A stretch of 7,291 nucleotides of DNA from Spirochaetaceae bacterium (lineage in GTDB: Bacteria > Spirochaetota > Spirochaetia > Treponematales > Breznakiellaceae). The position numbers and the translations under genes were made by a program. The DNA lies in NCBI GenBank assembly GCA_031284295.1, contig JAITAE010000090.1:1-7291 (forward strand), read 5' to 3'. The notes below the pieces were generated by a model. That model searched no databases. It was not told the origin of the DNA and saw only the letters and a program-made list of their open reading frames with translations. Positions 1-5,411 of the stretch are shown here, in pieces. Each line of letters opens with the position of its first letter. The first letter of the stretch is position 1.

Positions 1-143
1 TTTGGTTCGCCCGATTCTCCCAGAAAAACAGGGCCCCGTTCGCCGGGTACCCGGCGCGTTACCGGCAGCCCCAACACACCCTGGTAAAATGCCAGGGACT
101 TTTCCAAATTTTTTACATACAGGGTAATATGCGCGTACCTCAA
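1..143 (-). CDS. VOC/glyoxalase-family metalloenzyme, 5' part only (cut by window edge)
   Basis: The first 47 codons are visible and the gene continues past the left edge. The translation begins (M)RYAHITLYVKNLEKSLAFY and continues through QGVLGLPVTRR. This is the classic first beta-alpha unit of the vicinal oxygen chelate fold: a strand, an early histidine (residue 5, the usual first metal ligand), then the 'L..S..FY...LG' helix. Members include lactoylglutathione lyase, methylmalonyl-CoA epimerase, fosfomycin-resistance proteins and many dioxygenases; the fragment cannot choose among them. The start is TTG at 143, chosen because a perfect AGGAGG lies 6 nt upstream; another TTG at 146 is too close to it. 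It follows cobS in the same direction with a 69-bp gap, so it could be read through from that operon or from a promoter in the cobS tail. The family call is fairly sure; the function is unknown. Confidence 0.75.
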   Translation of the reverse strand, partial: MRYAHITLYVKNLEKSLAFYQGVLGLPVTRRVPGERGPVFLGESGEP

Positions 144-149
144 CAAAAG

Positions 150-155
150 CCTCCT
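150..155 (-). promoter_or_regulatory. Shine-Dalgarno sequence that fixes the TTG start of the VOC gene
   Basis: AGGAGG reads on the minus strand 6 nt before the TTG at 143. It supports translation from a non-ATG start and rules out the adjacent in-frame TTG at 146, which would leave only 3 nt of spacing. Confidence 0.7.
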
Positions 156-189
156 ACAGGGAATATACCCCAAAACCTCAATGTTCTAT

Positions 190-208
190 GCCGCCAATAC
201 CCGGCGGC
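190..208 (-). other. Short GC hairpin between cobS and the VOC gene
   Basis: A 6-bp stem (GCCGCC at 190-195 with GGCGGC at 203-208) encloses a 7-nt loop just after the cobS stop. No T-run follows on the minus strand, so it is a weak candidate for a terminator. It could act as a 3'-end stabiliser of the cobS message. Confidence 0.3.
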
Positions 209-211
209 CTG

Positions 212-230
212 ATTATACCGGATTATACCA
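212..230 (-). promoter_or_regulatory. Possible extended -10 promoter(s) for the VOC gene, inside the cobS 3' end
   Basis: On the minus strand TGGTATAAT (222-230) is a perfect -10 hexamer with the TGn extension. A second perfect TATAAT lies 10 bp on (212-217) as part of a short tandem duplication. No good -35 is visible, as is common for extended -10 promoters. A start from here would give a leader of roughly 60-75 nt. The first copy also encodes the Trp-Tyr-Asn end of CobS, and the second overlaps its TAA stop, so the match could be coincidence. Confidence 0.4.
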
Positions 231-1079
231 AGAACTGAATGAATGAGCAGCCCAAGCTTCCGCGCCGCCTAATATGTTGAAGGCCACCGCCGCAAGCAGG
301 AGGAAAATTGTCTCGCCTGTTTCTATCGCCGCGCCCAGCGCGTCGCCTGAATAACCGCCCAGCGCCTTTCTGTAAACGTGAGCGTAGAATACGGCGGAAA
401 CGAGGCCGGCAAGCAATGGCAAGGCAAAGTACGGAATGATGATAAAGGCCTTCCAAATGTCCGCCGTTTCCGCGGAGGCTGAGGCCGCCGCAAAGATGAG
501 GGCCCATCCTGCCAGCAGCGCGGCGAGCGTACCGGCAAGAACGCGCCGGACGCGGGACCCGGACGCCAATGCGCCAAGCCCTTCCGGTTTTGCCGGCGGC
601 GTGATACAGGGGATCAGCGCCGCGCCGAATCTTCCGCTTACCGGGTATATGAATACGAGCAGATCCGTATATGTTGTTAGGCCGTTTCCGCCGCCCAGGA
701 TGCCGTAAAGCAGCAAAAGCTTAAAGGCCGGCGCGGAAATCCCGGCGAAAAGGCCGTATACGCCGACTCTGGAATCTTTCAGGATGGCAAAACGCCTTTC
801 CCGGCTCTGCGAGCCGAGAAAGGCGTCCGCCGTGTCCGCCAAACCGTCCAGGTGAAACAGGTTGAAACCCAAGTATTGAACAAATATGCCGGCGGCCACG
901 GCAAAGAGTTTTAGCCCGCTGAGCCATAGCGCCGCAAAATAGACGGCAAACCCCAGTACGGCCGGAAAAAGTCCCGTTATAGGCAGGTAAAAGTCCATGC
1001 GGCTTGCGTCAAACTTGAACCGCGCCTTCACCGGAAAACGCGAAACAAGACTCAGCGTAGATAAAAATCTGTCAAACAT
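213..1079 (-). CDS. cobS: Adenosylcobinamide-GDP ribazoletransferase (cobalamin synthase) CobS
   Basis: CobS is an integral membrane enzyme that joins AdoCbi-GDP to alpha-ribazole (or its 5'-phosphate), releasing GMP and giving adenosylcobalamin (phosphate), the last assembly step of the nucleotide loop. The 288-residue reading shows the family signatures in order: HLDGLADTAD (76-85, the Asp-rich metal/substrate motif), KDSRVGVYG (101-109) and GGYSGDALGA (241-250). Several hydrophobic membrane segments lie between them (about 35-72, 110-130, 180-200, 211-232, 257-270). Length is slightly above the usual ~250. I chose the ATG at 1079, not the one at 1133: it starts at the domain's normal N-terminus, overlaps the upstream stop by only 8 bp (ATGTTTGA) and has GGAAG just before it, whereas 1133 would overlap by 62 bp. 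The overlap implies translational coupling to cbiR. Other nucleotide-loop genes (cobU, cobT, cobC) are not in the window. Confidence 0.95.
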   Translation of the reverse strand: MFDRFLSTLSLVSRFPVKARFKFDASRMDFYLPITGLFPAVLGFAVYFAALWLSGLKLFAVAAGIFVQYLGFNLFHLDGLADTADAFLGSQSRERRFAILKDSRVGVYGLFAGISAPAFKLLLLYGILGGGNGLTTYTDLLVFIYPVSGRFGAALIPCITPPAKPEGLGALASGSRVRRVLAGTLAALLAGWALIFAAASASAETADIWKAFIIIPYFALPLLAGLVSAVFYAHVYRKALGGYSGDALGAAIETGETIFLLLAAVAFNILGGAEAWAAHSFSSWYNPV

Positions 1080-1770
1080 TTTCTTCCAGACAGTCAATGC
1101 CCCGCTGAACCTCGTCCCACGAAAAAAGCTCAAGGTTCACTATGCCTGAAAACTGCCGCAAAAATGGCGTCAGTTCCAAAAACCAGCCGTCTTCCGCCCG
1201 GGGCGCTTTGTGGCTGTCACCGCCGCCTTCACCCGTGCCGTTCAAATGTACCTCGCGTATTTGTCCTCCGTAGCGCCGCGCAAACTCCGCCGGGCTCCTG
1301 CCTTCCATAAGCAGGTGCGCCGTGTCCATGCAGAGCGGCGCGTCCCCGTCAAAACAGGCCAGCAGAGCCTCGAGCAGTCCCGGACTGGTGTTTTCCAGCA
1401 GAAAGCGCTGTCTGCCGTAGCGGGCCATCCATGTTTCAAGAAAACGCGCTTCGGCTTCGGCATCAGCCGCCGGGTGAACGATGAAATGTTTTACCAGCGG
1501 CGACAGCGTCCCGACCAATTCTTCATGCTCCTCTTTCAAACTGCCGGGAAGGTGGGCCGTAAATACAAAGCGTTTCGCAAAATCACGAATACCGGGCAGT
1601 TCCCGCAAAAACTCGGTCCTTATACCGTCATCGTACAGAAAAAAAAGCAGCTCCACCGCGTCAATACTGTTCTTGTCTCTTAAAAAACGCAGGTTTTCAA
1701 GGTAGGTACCCGGCATTACCCAGGAAGGCGTTGCCAGCAAAATTTTCTTCCCTAGTTTTTCAAGACTCAT
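1072..1770 (-). CDS. cbiR: TIM-barrel metal-dependent hydrolase, probable cobamide-remodelling phosphodiesterase CbiR
   Basis: The 232-residue protein has the pattern of the AP-endonuclease-2/xylose-isomerase-like TIM barrel: acidic and histidine residues at strand ends that would form a metal site. Candidates are E40, H73 (TAHLP), H99 (VHP), E126 (LLENTSPG), D149 and H152 (CMDTAHLLMEG), H175 (EVHLNG), H187 and E214 (NLELFSW). CbiR, known from Akkermansia, belongs to this superfamily, has about this size, and hydrolyses the nucleotide-loop phosphoester of cobamides so that a different lower ligand can be installed. The gene overlaps cobS by 8 bp and shares a 1-bp TAATG junction with the glycosyltransferase upstream, so it is co-transcribed and probably coupled with both. 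Pairing with CobS, which re-attaches the ligand, is the main support for the CbiR call. A sugar-phosphate isomerase/epimerase or endonuclease IV relative is the alternative. The fold is secure; the specific function is likely, not proven. Confidence 0.75.
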   Translation of the reverse strand: MSLEKLGKKILLATPSWVMPGTYLENLRFLRDKNSIDAVELLFFLYDDGIRTEFLRELPGIRDFAKRFVFTAHLPGSLKEEHEELVGTLSPLVKHFIVHPAADAEAEARFLETWMARYGRQRFLLENTSPGLLEALLACFDGDAPLCMDTAHLLMEGRSPAEFARRYGGQIREVHLNGTGEGGGDSHKAPRAEDGWFLELTPFLRQFSGIVNLELFSWDEVQRGIDCLEENV

Positions 1771-2747
1771 TATTTAGCCCCCCACCCCCCTGTTTCGTAG
1801 TACAGTTTAAGGTAATCGAATTCAAACGGTTTAATCCACGGCGAGCCAAGGTGGCGCTCACCCGCCCCGCGCAGGTACGCATCGCAGTACCTGCGCTGCT
1901 CTTCACAGTTTGTCAAATTGTTTGAAACTATTTTTCTGTACATTGACAGCAGAAACGACCATTCACTGTAATGAACATACTCCGATATTGCCGGAAGTTT
2001 TTCCAAAAGCCAGGCCGTCCGCTCGCGGTAGGTGGTAAAATACTCCTCAAGCTGGGCCGGAACAAGTTTTTTGTCGTTGTCGGTAAAGCCTGAATTGTTT
2101 CCTTCGTGCCGGTAAAAACAGTATTTCGGTATCCCATGCCCCGCAATTCTGTTCGCGGAAGCAAACAGTTTGTATGTGGTGGAAATGTCGTCATACCGGC
2201 GGTCTTCCCTGAAGCGTTCCGCTTCGAATAATTTCTTTTTGAACAGTTTTGTCGGCGTCGCCAGGTTTAACAGCCTGCGCTCCAAAAGTTCAATGACGGC
2301 GGCTTCCGGTGTCAGTATTAACAGTTCGTCGAACGAAAACTGAGGCTTGACGCCTGTATCCGCCGCTTCCTTGTCGGAGCCGCAGAACGAAATATCCGCC
2401 CCGTGCGTTTCCGCCAGTTTATACAAAAACGAGAGCATATCGGGGTATGCGTAATCGTCATCATCTATGAACGCGATGTATTCCCCGCGGGCCGCGTCAA
2501 GCCCGGCATTTCTGCCGGCGCCGATACCGCTGTCCTCACGCCGTATAAACCGTATCGCGCTGTTCTCGGAAGCTATATCCTTGCAGACTCCGTTTGTGCC
2601 ATCGGTCGAGCCGTTGTCAATAAGTATCAGTTCATAACCGTCAAAATCCTGCTCCAGAATCGACCTGACGGCCCGCCGCACAAAGCGCGGACGGTTATGC
2701 GTCAAAATTATCACGCTTATCCTAGCAGATCGTTGCACTTCGTGCAT
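1770..2747 (-). CDS. Family 2 glycosyltransferase
   Basis: This 325-residue GT2 (GT-A fold) enzyme would transfer a sugar from a nucleotide donor to a surface polysaccharide, glycolipid or protein; substrate unknown. ISVIILTHNRP (10-20) is the first strand and nucleotide-binding loop, ELILIDNGSTDGT (39-51) the second, GAGRNAGLDAARGEYIAFIDDDD (76-98) carries the DxD-type metal site, and RYDDISTTYKLF (184-195) is the usual region of the catalytic acid. There is no signal peptide or membrane span, so it is probably cytoplasmic or membrane-associated. ATG at 2747 has GGAGGT 3 nt upstream. Residues 3-9 are encoded by one arm of a large inverted repeat, so the N-terminal tail before the domain looks acquired. 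It is the first gene of the cbiR-cobS operon, ending in TAATG with cbiR. The last codons contain a G6-T-G6 run. No known cobamide step needs a glycosyltransferase. Confidence 0.9.
   Translation of the reverse strand: MHEVQRSARISVIILTHNRPRFVRRAVRSILEQDFDGYELILIDNGSTDGTNGVCKDIASENSAIRFIRREDSGIGAGRNAGLDAARGEYIAFIDDDDYAYPDMLSFLYKLAETHGADISFCGSDKEAADTGVKPQFSFDELLILTPEAAVIELLERRLLNLATPTKLFKKKLFEAERFREDRRYDDISTTYKLFASANRIAGHGIPKYCFYRHEGNNSGFTDNDKKLVPAQLEEYFTTYRERTAWLLEKLPAISEYVHYSEWSFLLSMYRKIVSNNLTNCEEQRRYCDAYLRGAGERHLGSPWIKPFEFDYLKLYYETGGWGAK
1778..1790 (-). repeat. G6-T-G6 run at the glycosyltransferase/cbiR junction
   Basis: Thirteen bases on the minus strand, two runs of six G separated by one T, encode Gly-Gly-Trp-Gly near the C-terminus of the glycosyltransferase. 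The inner run ends 7 nt before the cbiR ATG and is the only purine-rich stretch there, so it may also serve as the cbiR ribosome binding site. Runs like this are prone to slippage. Confidence 0.6.
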
Positions 2748-2809
2748 AAAACCTCCAAAAATTGCCGGTTAGACGATTTTTTACCTTGCAAACTGCGAAA
2801 GCACGCCGG

Positions 2810-2838
2810 ATAATCGTGGTTACTATAACTTTTTTCAA
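2810..2838 (-). promoter_or_regulatory. Possible sigma-70 promoter of the glycosyltransferase-cbiR-cobS operon
   Basis: On the minus strand TTGAAA (2833-2838) is followed after 17 nt by GATTAT (2810-2815), matching 5 of 6 and 4 of 6 consensus bases. It would start transcription near 2803, giving a leader of about 56 nt. The -35 lies in the loop and arm of the palindrome, so hairpin formation or a protein bound there could control the operon. The -10 is weak and this remains tentative. Confidence 0.35.
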
Positions 2839-2858
2839 CGAAAAAAGTTATAGTAACC
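2818..2858. repeat. Perfect 41-bp palindrome (19-bp stem, 3-nt loop)
   Basis: The left arm runs 2818-2836 (GGTTACTATAAC, six T, C), the loop is AAC (2837-2839), and the right arm 2840-2858 is the exact complement. Neither side is followed by a T-run outside the stem, so it is not a typical intrinsic terminator. The A6/T6 blocks next to the loop and the divergent position suggest a cruciform, a mobile-element core or a regulator-binding site. Confidence 0.85.
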
Positions 2859-2887
2859 TACAAGTGCAACAGGCTGCTAGGCATCCC

Positions 2888-2896
2888 TGTCATAAT
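2888..2896 (+). promoter_or_regulatory. Weak candidate extended -10 element for pbpC
   Basis: TGTCATAAT reads as an extended -10 (TGn followed by CATAAT, 5 of 6). No convincing -35 is seen and the leader to pbpC would be about 130 nt. The rest of the gap (2897-3024) is C-rich, with a small cccg/cggg hairpin near 2934-2943 and nothing else recognised. Confidence 0.2.
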
Positions 2897-3024
2897 GCCA
2901 CAGTCTATCACATTTACCCGCCCCCCGCCAGCCCCGCCAGCGGGACATACGTCTTTACCCTGCGGCTCTCACTATTCGCGCATCCTTTTCACGACTCATT
3001 CTTCATTGTATTGTGAATGACGGC

Positions 3025-3031
3025 GGAAAGG
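3025..3031 (+). promoter_or_regulatory. Shine-Dalgarno sequence that decides the pbpC start
   Basis: GGAAAGG lies 3 nt before the ATG at 3035, while nothing similar precedes the in-frame ATG at 3017. It favours the shorter product. Confidence 0.5.
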
Positions 3032-3034
3032 TGT

Positions 3035-5326
3035 ATGAGGTTTACATTCAAAACTTTAGCTTTTAGGGCGGGCATCATTTTTGCGCCGCTTCTTGCCTTG
3101 TATTTGGCGCTTCGCCTGTCGCCGTACCCTGAACTGGATGCGTTTTTGGCTCGGCCTTTCAGTACGCAGGTGTACGACCGTAACGGGATACTGCTGCAAA
3201 TAGTTCCGGTACACGACGGAATCAGGCGGGAGTATGTTCCGCTCGGCGAATTGCGGGACGGTATCGCCGATGTTTTTATCGCGGCGGAAGACAAGCGTTT
3301 TTACCGTCATTTGGGCGTGGATCTGTTTTCTGTAGCCCGCGCCGCGTTTCAAAATGTTGCCGCCGGGCGGCGGGTAAGCGGCGCGTCCACGATAACTATG
3401 CAGCTTGCCCGGATAATCGCGGCGGAGCGGGGCGGCGGGCTGGGCCGGAAAATTTTCGAAGCGCTAAACGCGCTCAGGCTCGAAACGCGCCTTACAAAAA
3501 GCGATATCCTGGAACTGTATCTCAATTCGACGCCCTTCGGTTTTCAAACCGAAGGGTTTGCCTCCGCGGCGCGTAATTTCTTTTCGGCTGAGCCGGACAC
3601 GCTCACGCCGGCGCAGATTTTCTGCCTTGCCGTGATACCACGCCGTCCCGCCGCCTACAACCCGATTCAGAAGCCTCTGGAATGTAAAAGAGCGGCGGAG
3701 GCTCTGCAAAAACGCTTTTCAGCATCTTCCGCTCACCGGAAAAAATTCCCGGCATTCACCGCGATAAAGGACGGCGACTGGGACTTTGCCGTGGAACAGG
3801 CAAGGCGTTTCGATTATCCGTTTGAAGCGCCCCATATAGTACGCCATGTTTTGGGATTGGCCCAAGGCTCAGGTCCGCCTTACGGCAGGGCGGATCTGTA
3901 CTTGAGCGTTGATATACATTTACAGCGCTACATCGAGGGTCTTATCGCGGAAAATGTCGAGCGTTACGGCGCGGAACGGGTAAACCAGGGGGCGGCCGTC
4001 GTGCTGGATAACAGGACAGGAGAGACGCTGGCCTGGGTGGGCAGCGCCGCTTTTACCGGCGGGAACGGGGGGCAGATAGACGGCGTGCTAGCCCTGAACC
4101 AGCCGGGCAGCAGTATGAAACCTTTTCTGTACGCGCTTGCGCTTGAACGCGGGATTGCGCCTAACACCGTGCTTGCCGATGTCCCGGTAAGTTTTGGCAG
4201 CGAAGAAATTTACATACCGCAAAATTTCAACAACCGGTTTAACGGGCCCGCTCCGCTCAGGCAGGCGCTGGCCTCAAGTTTGAACATCCCCGCCGTCCGG
4301 CTACTGTACAGGCTCGGCGTCAAGGATTACGGTGATTTTTTGCGCACCCTTGGCTTTGACAGTCTTGGCGACGAGGAAGGGTTAGAAGCGGCGGGGCTTG
4401 GTATTGCGCTCGGCAACGCGCCTGTGCGTCTGCTCGAACTGGCCAGAGCCTTTAGCGTGTTTCCCAACGATGGAAAACTTTTGAACGTTCAATTTATTCT
4501 GCGGGACGGGATGGATGGAAACACACCGCCTCCTGCTGAAAGCGTGATTTCGCGCGATACGGCGCGTGTGATATGCGATTTTTTGTCGGACAGCGAGGCG
4601 CGCTACCTTGCGTTTGGGCGGGCGCGGAACTTTCGCGCCTCTTTTCCGCTGATTGTAAAGACCGGGACCGCGAATCAGTACCAGAGCATAGTCGCGCTTG
4701 CCGCCTCGCGCCGTTTTACCGGGGCGGTCTGGATGGGTAATTTTTCAGGCGAAACCGTAATCGGCAAGACGGGCAGTTCCATACCCGCCGCGATAGCGCG
4801 CGACAGCCTCACCTTTCTCCATGAAAATTCCGCGCCGTCCGCAAGCCTTGACTTTGAGGCTCCGGAAGGCTTTGTTAAAAGACCGGTCTGCGCCGTTTCG
4901 GGACTTTCGCCCACGGAAGCCTGCATGACGGTGTTCTACGAGTATACCGGCCCCTCCTCTCCCCCGCCGCCCTGCGGCTGGCACCGTATAGAAAACGGGC
5001 GTATAACGGCGCATTACCCCGCAGAGTACCAAAGCTGGCTTCTATCTTCCAGGCGCGAAGGCATGGTGGAACACTCAGGCAGTGAACTCGCGATCGTTAC
5101 GCCGCGCGCCGGCTTTGTCTTTTTTGCCTCTGCCGCCGGCGAAAGCGAAGCGATTCCCGTCGAGGTAATAGGCGGCGCTTCCGACGAGCTGCGCGTCTTT
5201 TACGATGGAGCGCCGCGCGTGGTACAGCGTCCGTTCAAGTTTTTCCTGCCGCTTGAACGGGGCAGGCATACGCTTGCCGTGCGTTGCGGCGGGGAATCCC
5301 GCGAGCTTGTGTTTACCGTTGAATAG
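3035..5326 (+). CDS. pbpC: Penicillin-binding protein 1C (bifunctional transglycosylase/transpeptidase)
   Basis: This class A penicillin-binding protein polymerises lipid II into glycan strands and can cross-link them outside the inner membrane. With the ATG at 3035 it has 763 residues, normal for PBP1C. A short cytoplasmic tail and one membrane anchor (about 6-28) come first. The GT51 transglycosylase domain follows, with EDKRFYRHLG (85-94, catalytic Glu85) and GASTITMQLAR (116-126). The transpeptidase domain has SSMK (359-362, acylated Ser359), SLN (415-417) and KTGT (542-545). A PBP1C-type Cys-containing segment follows (PVCAVSGLSPTEAC, then PPPPCGWH, about 617-650), then a C-terminal BiPBP_C-like beta domain (about 690-763). 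All catalytic motifs are intact, so it should be active. The alpha-2-macroglobulin partner gene often paired with pbpC is not here. It is divergent from the glycosyltransferase operon and 85 bp before pfk, which has its own promoter. A perfect palindrome lies in the coding sequence at 3533-3556. Confidence 0.93.
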   Translation: MRFTFKTLAFRAGIIFAPLLALYLALRLSPYPELDAFLARPFSTQVYDRNGILLQIVPVHDGIRREYVPLGELRDGIADVFIAAEDKRFYRHLGVDLFSVARAAFQNVAAGRRVSGASTITMQLARIIAAERGGGLGRKIFEALNALRLETRLTKSDILELYLNSTPFGFQTEGFASAARNFFSAEPDTLTPAQIFCLAVIPRRPAAYNPIQKPLECKRAAEALQKRFSASSAHRKKFPAFTAIKDGDWDFAVEQARRFDYPFEAPHIVRHVLGLAQGSGPPYGRADLYLSVDIHLQRYIEGLIAENVERYGAERVNQGAAVVLDNRTGETLAWVGSAAFTGGNGGQIDGVLALNQPGSSMKPFLYALALERGIAPNTVLADVPVSFGSEEIYIPQNFNNRFNGPAPLRQALASSLNIPAVRLLYRLGVKDYGDFLRTLGFDSLGDEEGLEAAGLGIALGNAPVRLLELARAFSVFPNDGKLLNVQFILRDGMDGNTPPPAESVISRDTARVICDFLSDSEARYLAFGRARNFRASFPLIVKTGTANQYQSIVALAASRRFTGAVWMGNFSGETVIGKTGSSIPAAIARDSLTFLHENSAPSASLDFEAPEGFVKRPVCAVSGLSPTEACMTVFYEYTGPSSPPPPCGWHRIENGRITAHYPAEYQSWLLSSRREGMVEHSGSELAIVTPRAGFVFFASAAGESEAIPVEVIGGASDELRVFYDGAPRVVQRPFKFFLPLERGRHTLAVRCGGESRELVFTVE
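3533..3556. repeat. Perfect intragenic palindrome in pbpC
   Basis: CCCTTCGGTTT (3533-3543), a TC centre, then the exact complement AAACCGAAGGG (3546-3556). It encodes the Pro-Phe-Gly-Phe-Gln-Thr-Glu-Gly stretch, in the transglycosylase region where family members usually have a PYGG-N-EG sequence, so protein constraint partly explains it. The mRNA could form an 11-bp stem, although the 2-nt centre would open one or two pairs. Confidence 0.7.
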
Positions 5327-5349
5327 GCGCTCGCGCTACTACAGACGCC

Positions 5350-5378
5350 TTGAGACGTAAGCCGGGAATCGCTATAAT
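5350..5378 (+). promoter_or_regulatory. Sigma-70 promoter of pfkA
   Basis: TTGAGA (5350-5355) and a perfect TATAAT (5373-5378) are separated by exactly 17 nt. The predicted start near 5385 gives a short leader of about 27 nt before the pfkA ATG. This near-consensus promoter indicates strong, independent expression, as expected for a glycolytic gene. Confidence 0.75.
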
Positions 5379-5401
5379 TAAAGGAAAGGGGAAATTGTGC
5401 C

Positions 5402-5406
5402 GGAGG
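5402..5406 (+). promoter_or_regulatory. Shine-Dalgarno sequence that decides the pfkA start
   Basis: GGAGG lies 5 nt before the ATG at 5412. The in-frame GTG at 5397 would place this sequence inside the coding region and has no ribosome binding site at good spacing of its own, so 5412 is preferred. Confidence 0.8.
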
Positions 5407-5411
5407 TTTGT

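Larger units (their letters stand above)
2721..2881. repeat. 161-bp inverted-repeat unit, possibly a small mobile element (MITE/REPIN-like)
   Basis: The left arm (2721-2740) read on the minus strand is AAGTGCAACGATCTGCTAGG. The right arm (2862-2881) on the plus strand is AAGTGCAACAGGCTGCTAGG. They match at 17 of 20 positions: 9 identical, 3 different, 8 identical. Between the arms sits a perfect hairpin (2818-2858). Similarity stops sharply at both outer ends. No clear target-site duplication is visible and there is no transposase in the window. The left arm covers codons 3-9 of the glycosyltransferase, and its start codon and Shine-Dalgarno lie inside the unit. Alternatives are a paired operator for the divergent promoters or a degraded insertion. 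Confidence 0.6.

Noticed and set aside
213..1133. Longer CobS starting at 1133
   Set aside because: It would overlap cbiR by 62 bp and add 18 residues not typical of CobS, while the ATG at 1079 gives an 8-bp overlap and the usual N-terminus.
1210..1683. 157-codon open frame on the plus strand
   Set aside because: It lies wholly opposite cbiR, and its sequence shows no known family pattern.
2403..2813. 136-codon open frame on the plus strand
   Set aside because: It is opposite the start of the glycosyltransferase, whose GT2 motifs are unambiguous, and crosses into the repeat region without a ribosome binding site.
2748..2910. Cobalamin riboswitch upstream of the cbiR-cobS operon
   Set aside because: GCCACAG near 2897 recalls the B12-box core, but it is on the wrong strand for the operon and the other conserved riboswitch elements are not seen.
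3017..3034. Upstream pbpC start at 3017
   Set aside because: There is no ribosome binding site before it, whereas GGAAAGG precedes the ATG at 3035 and the membrane anchor follows directly.
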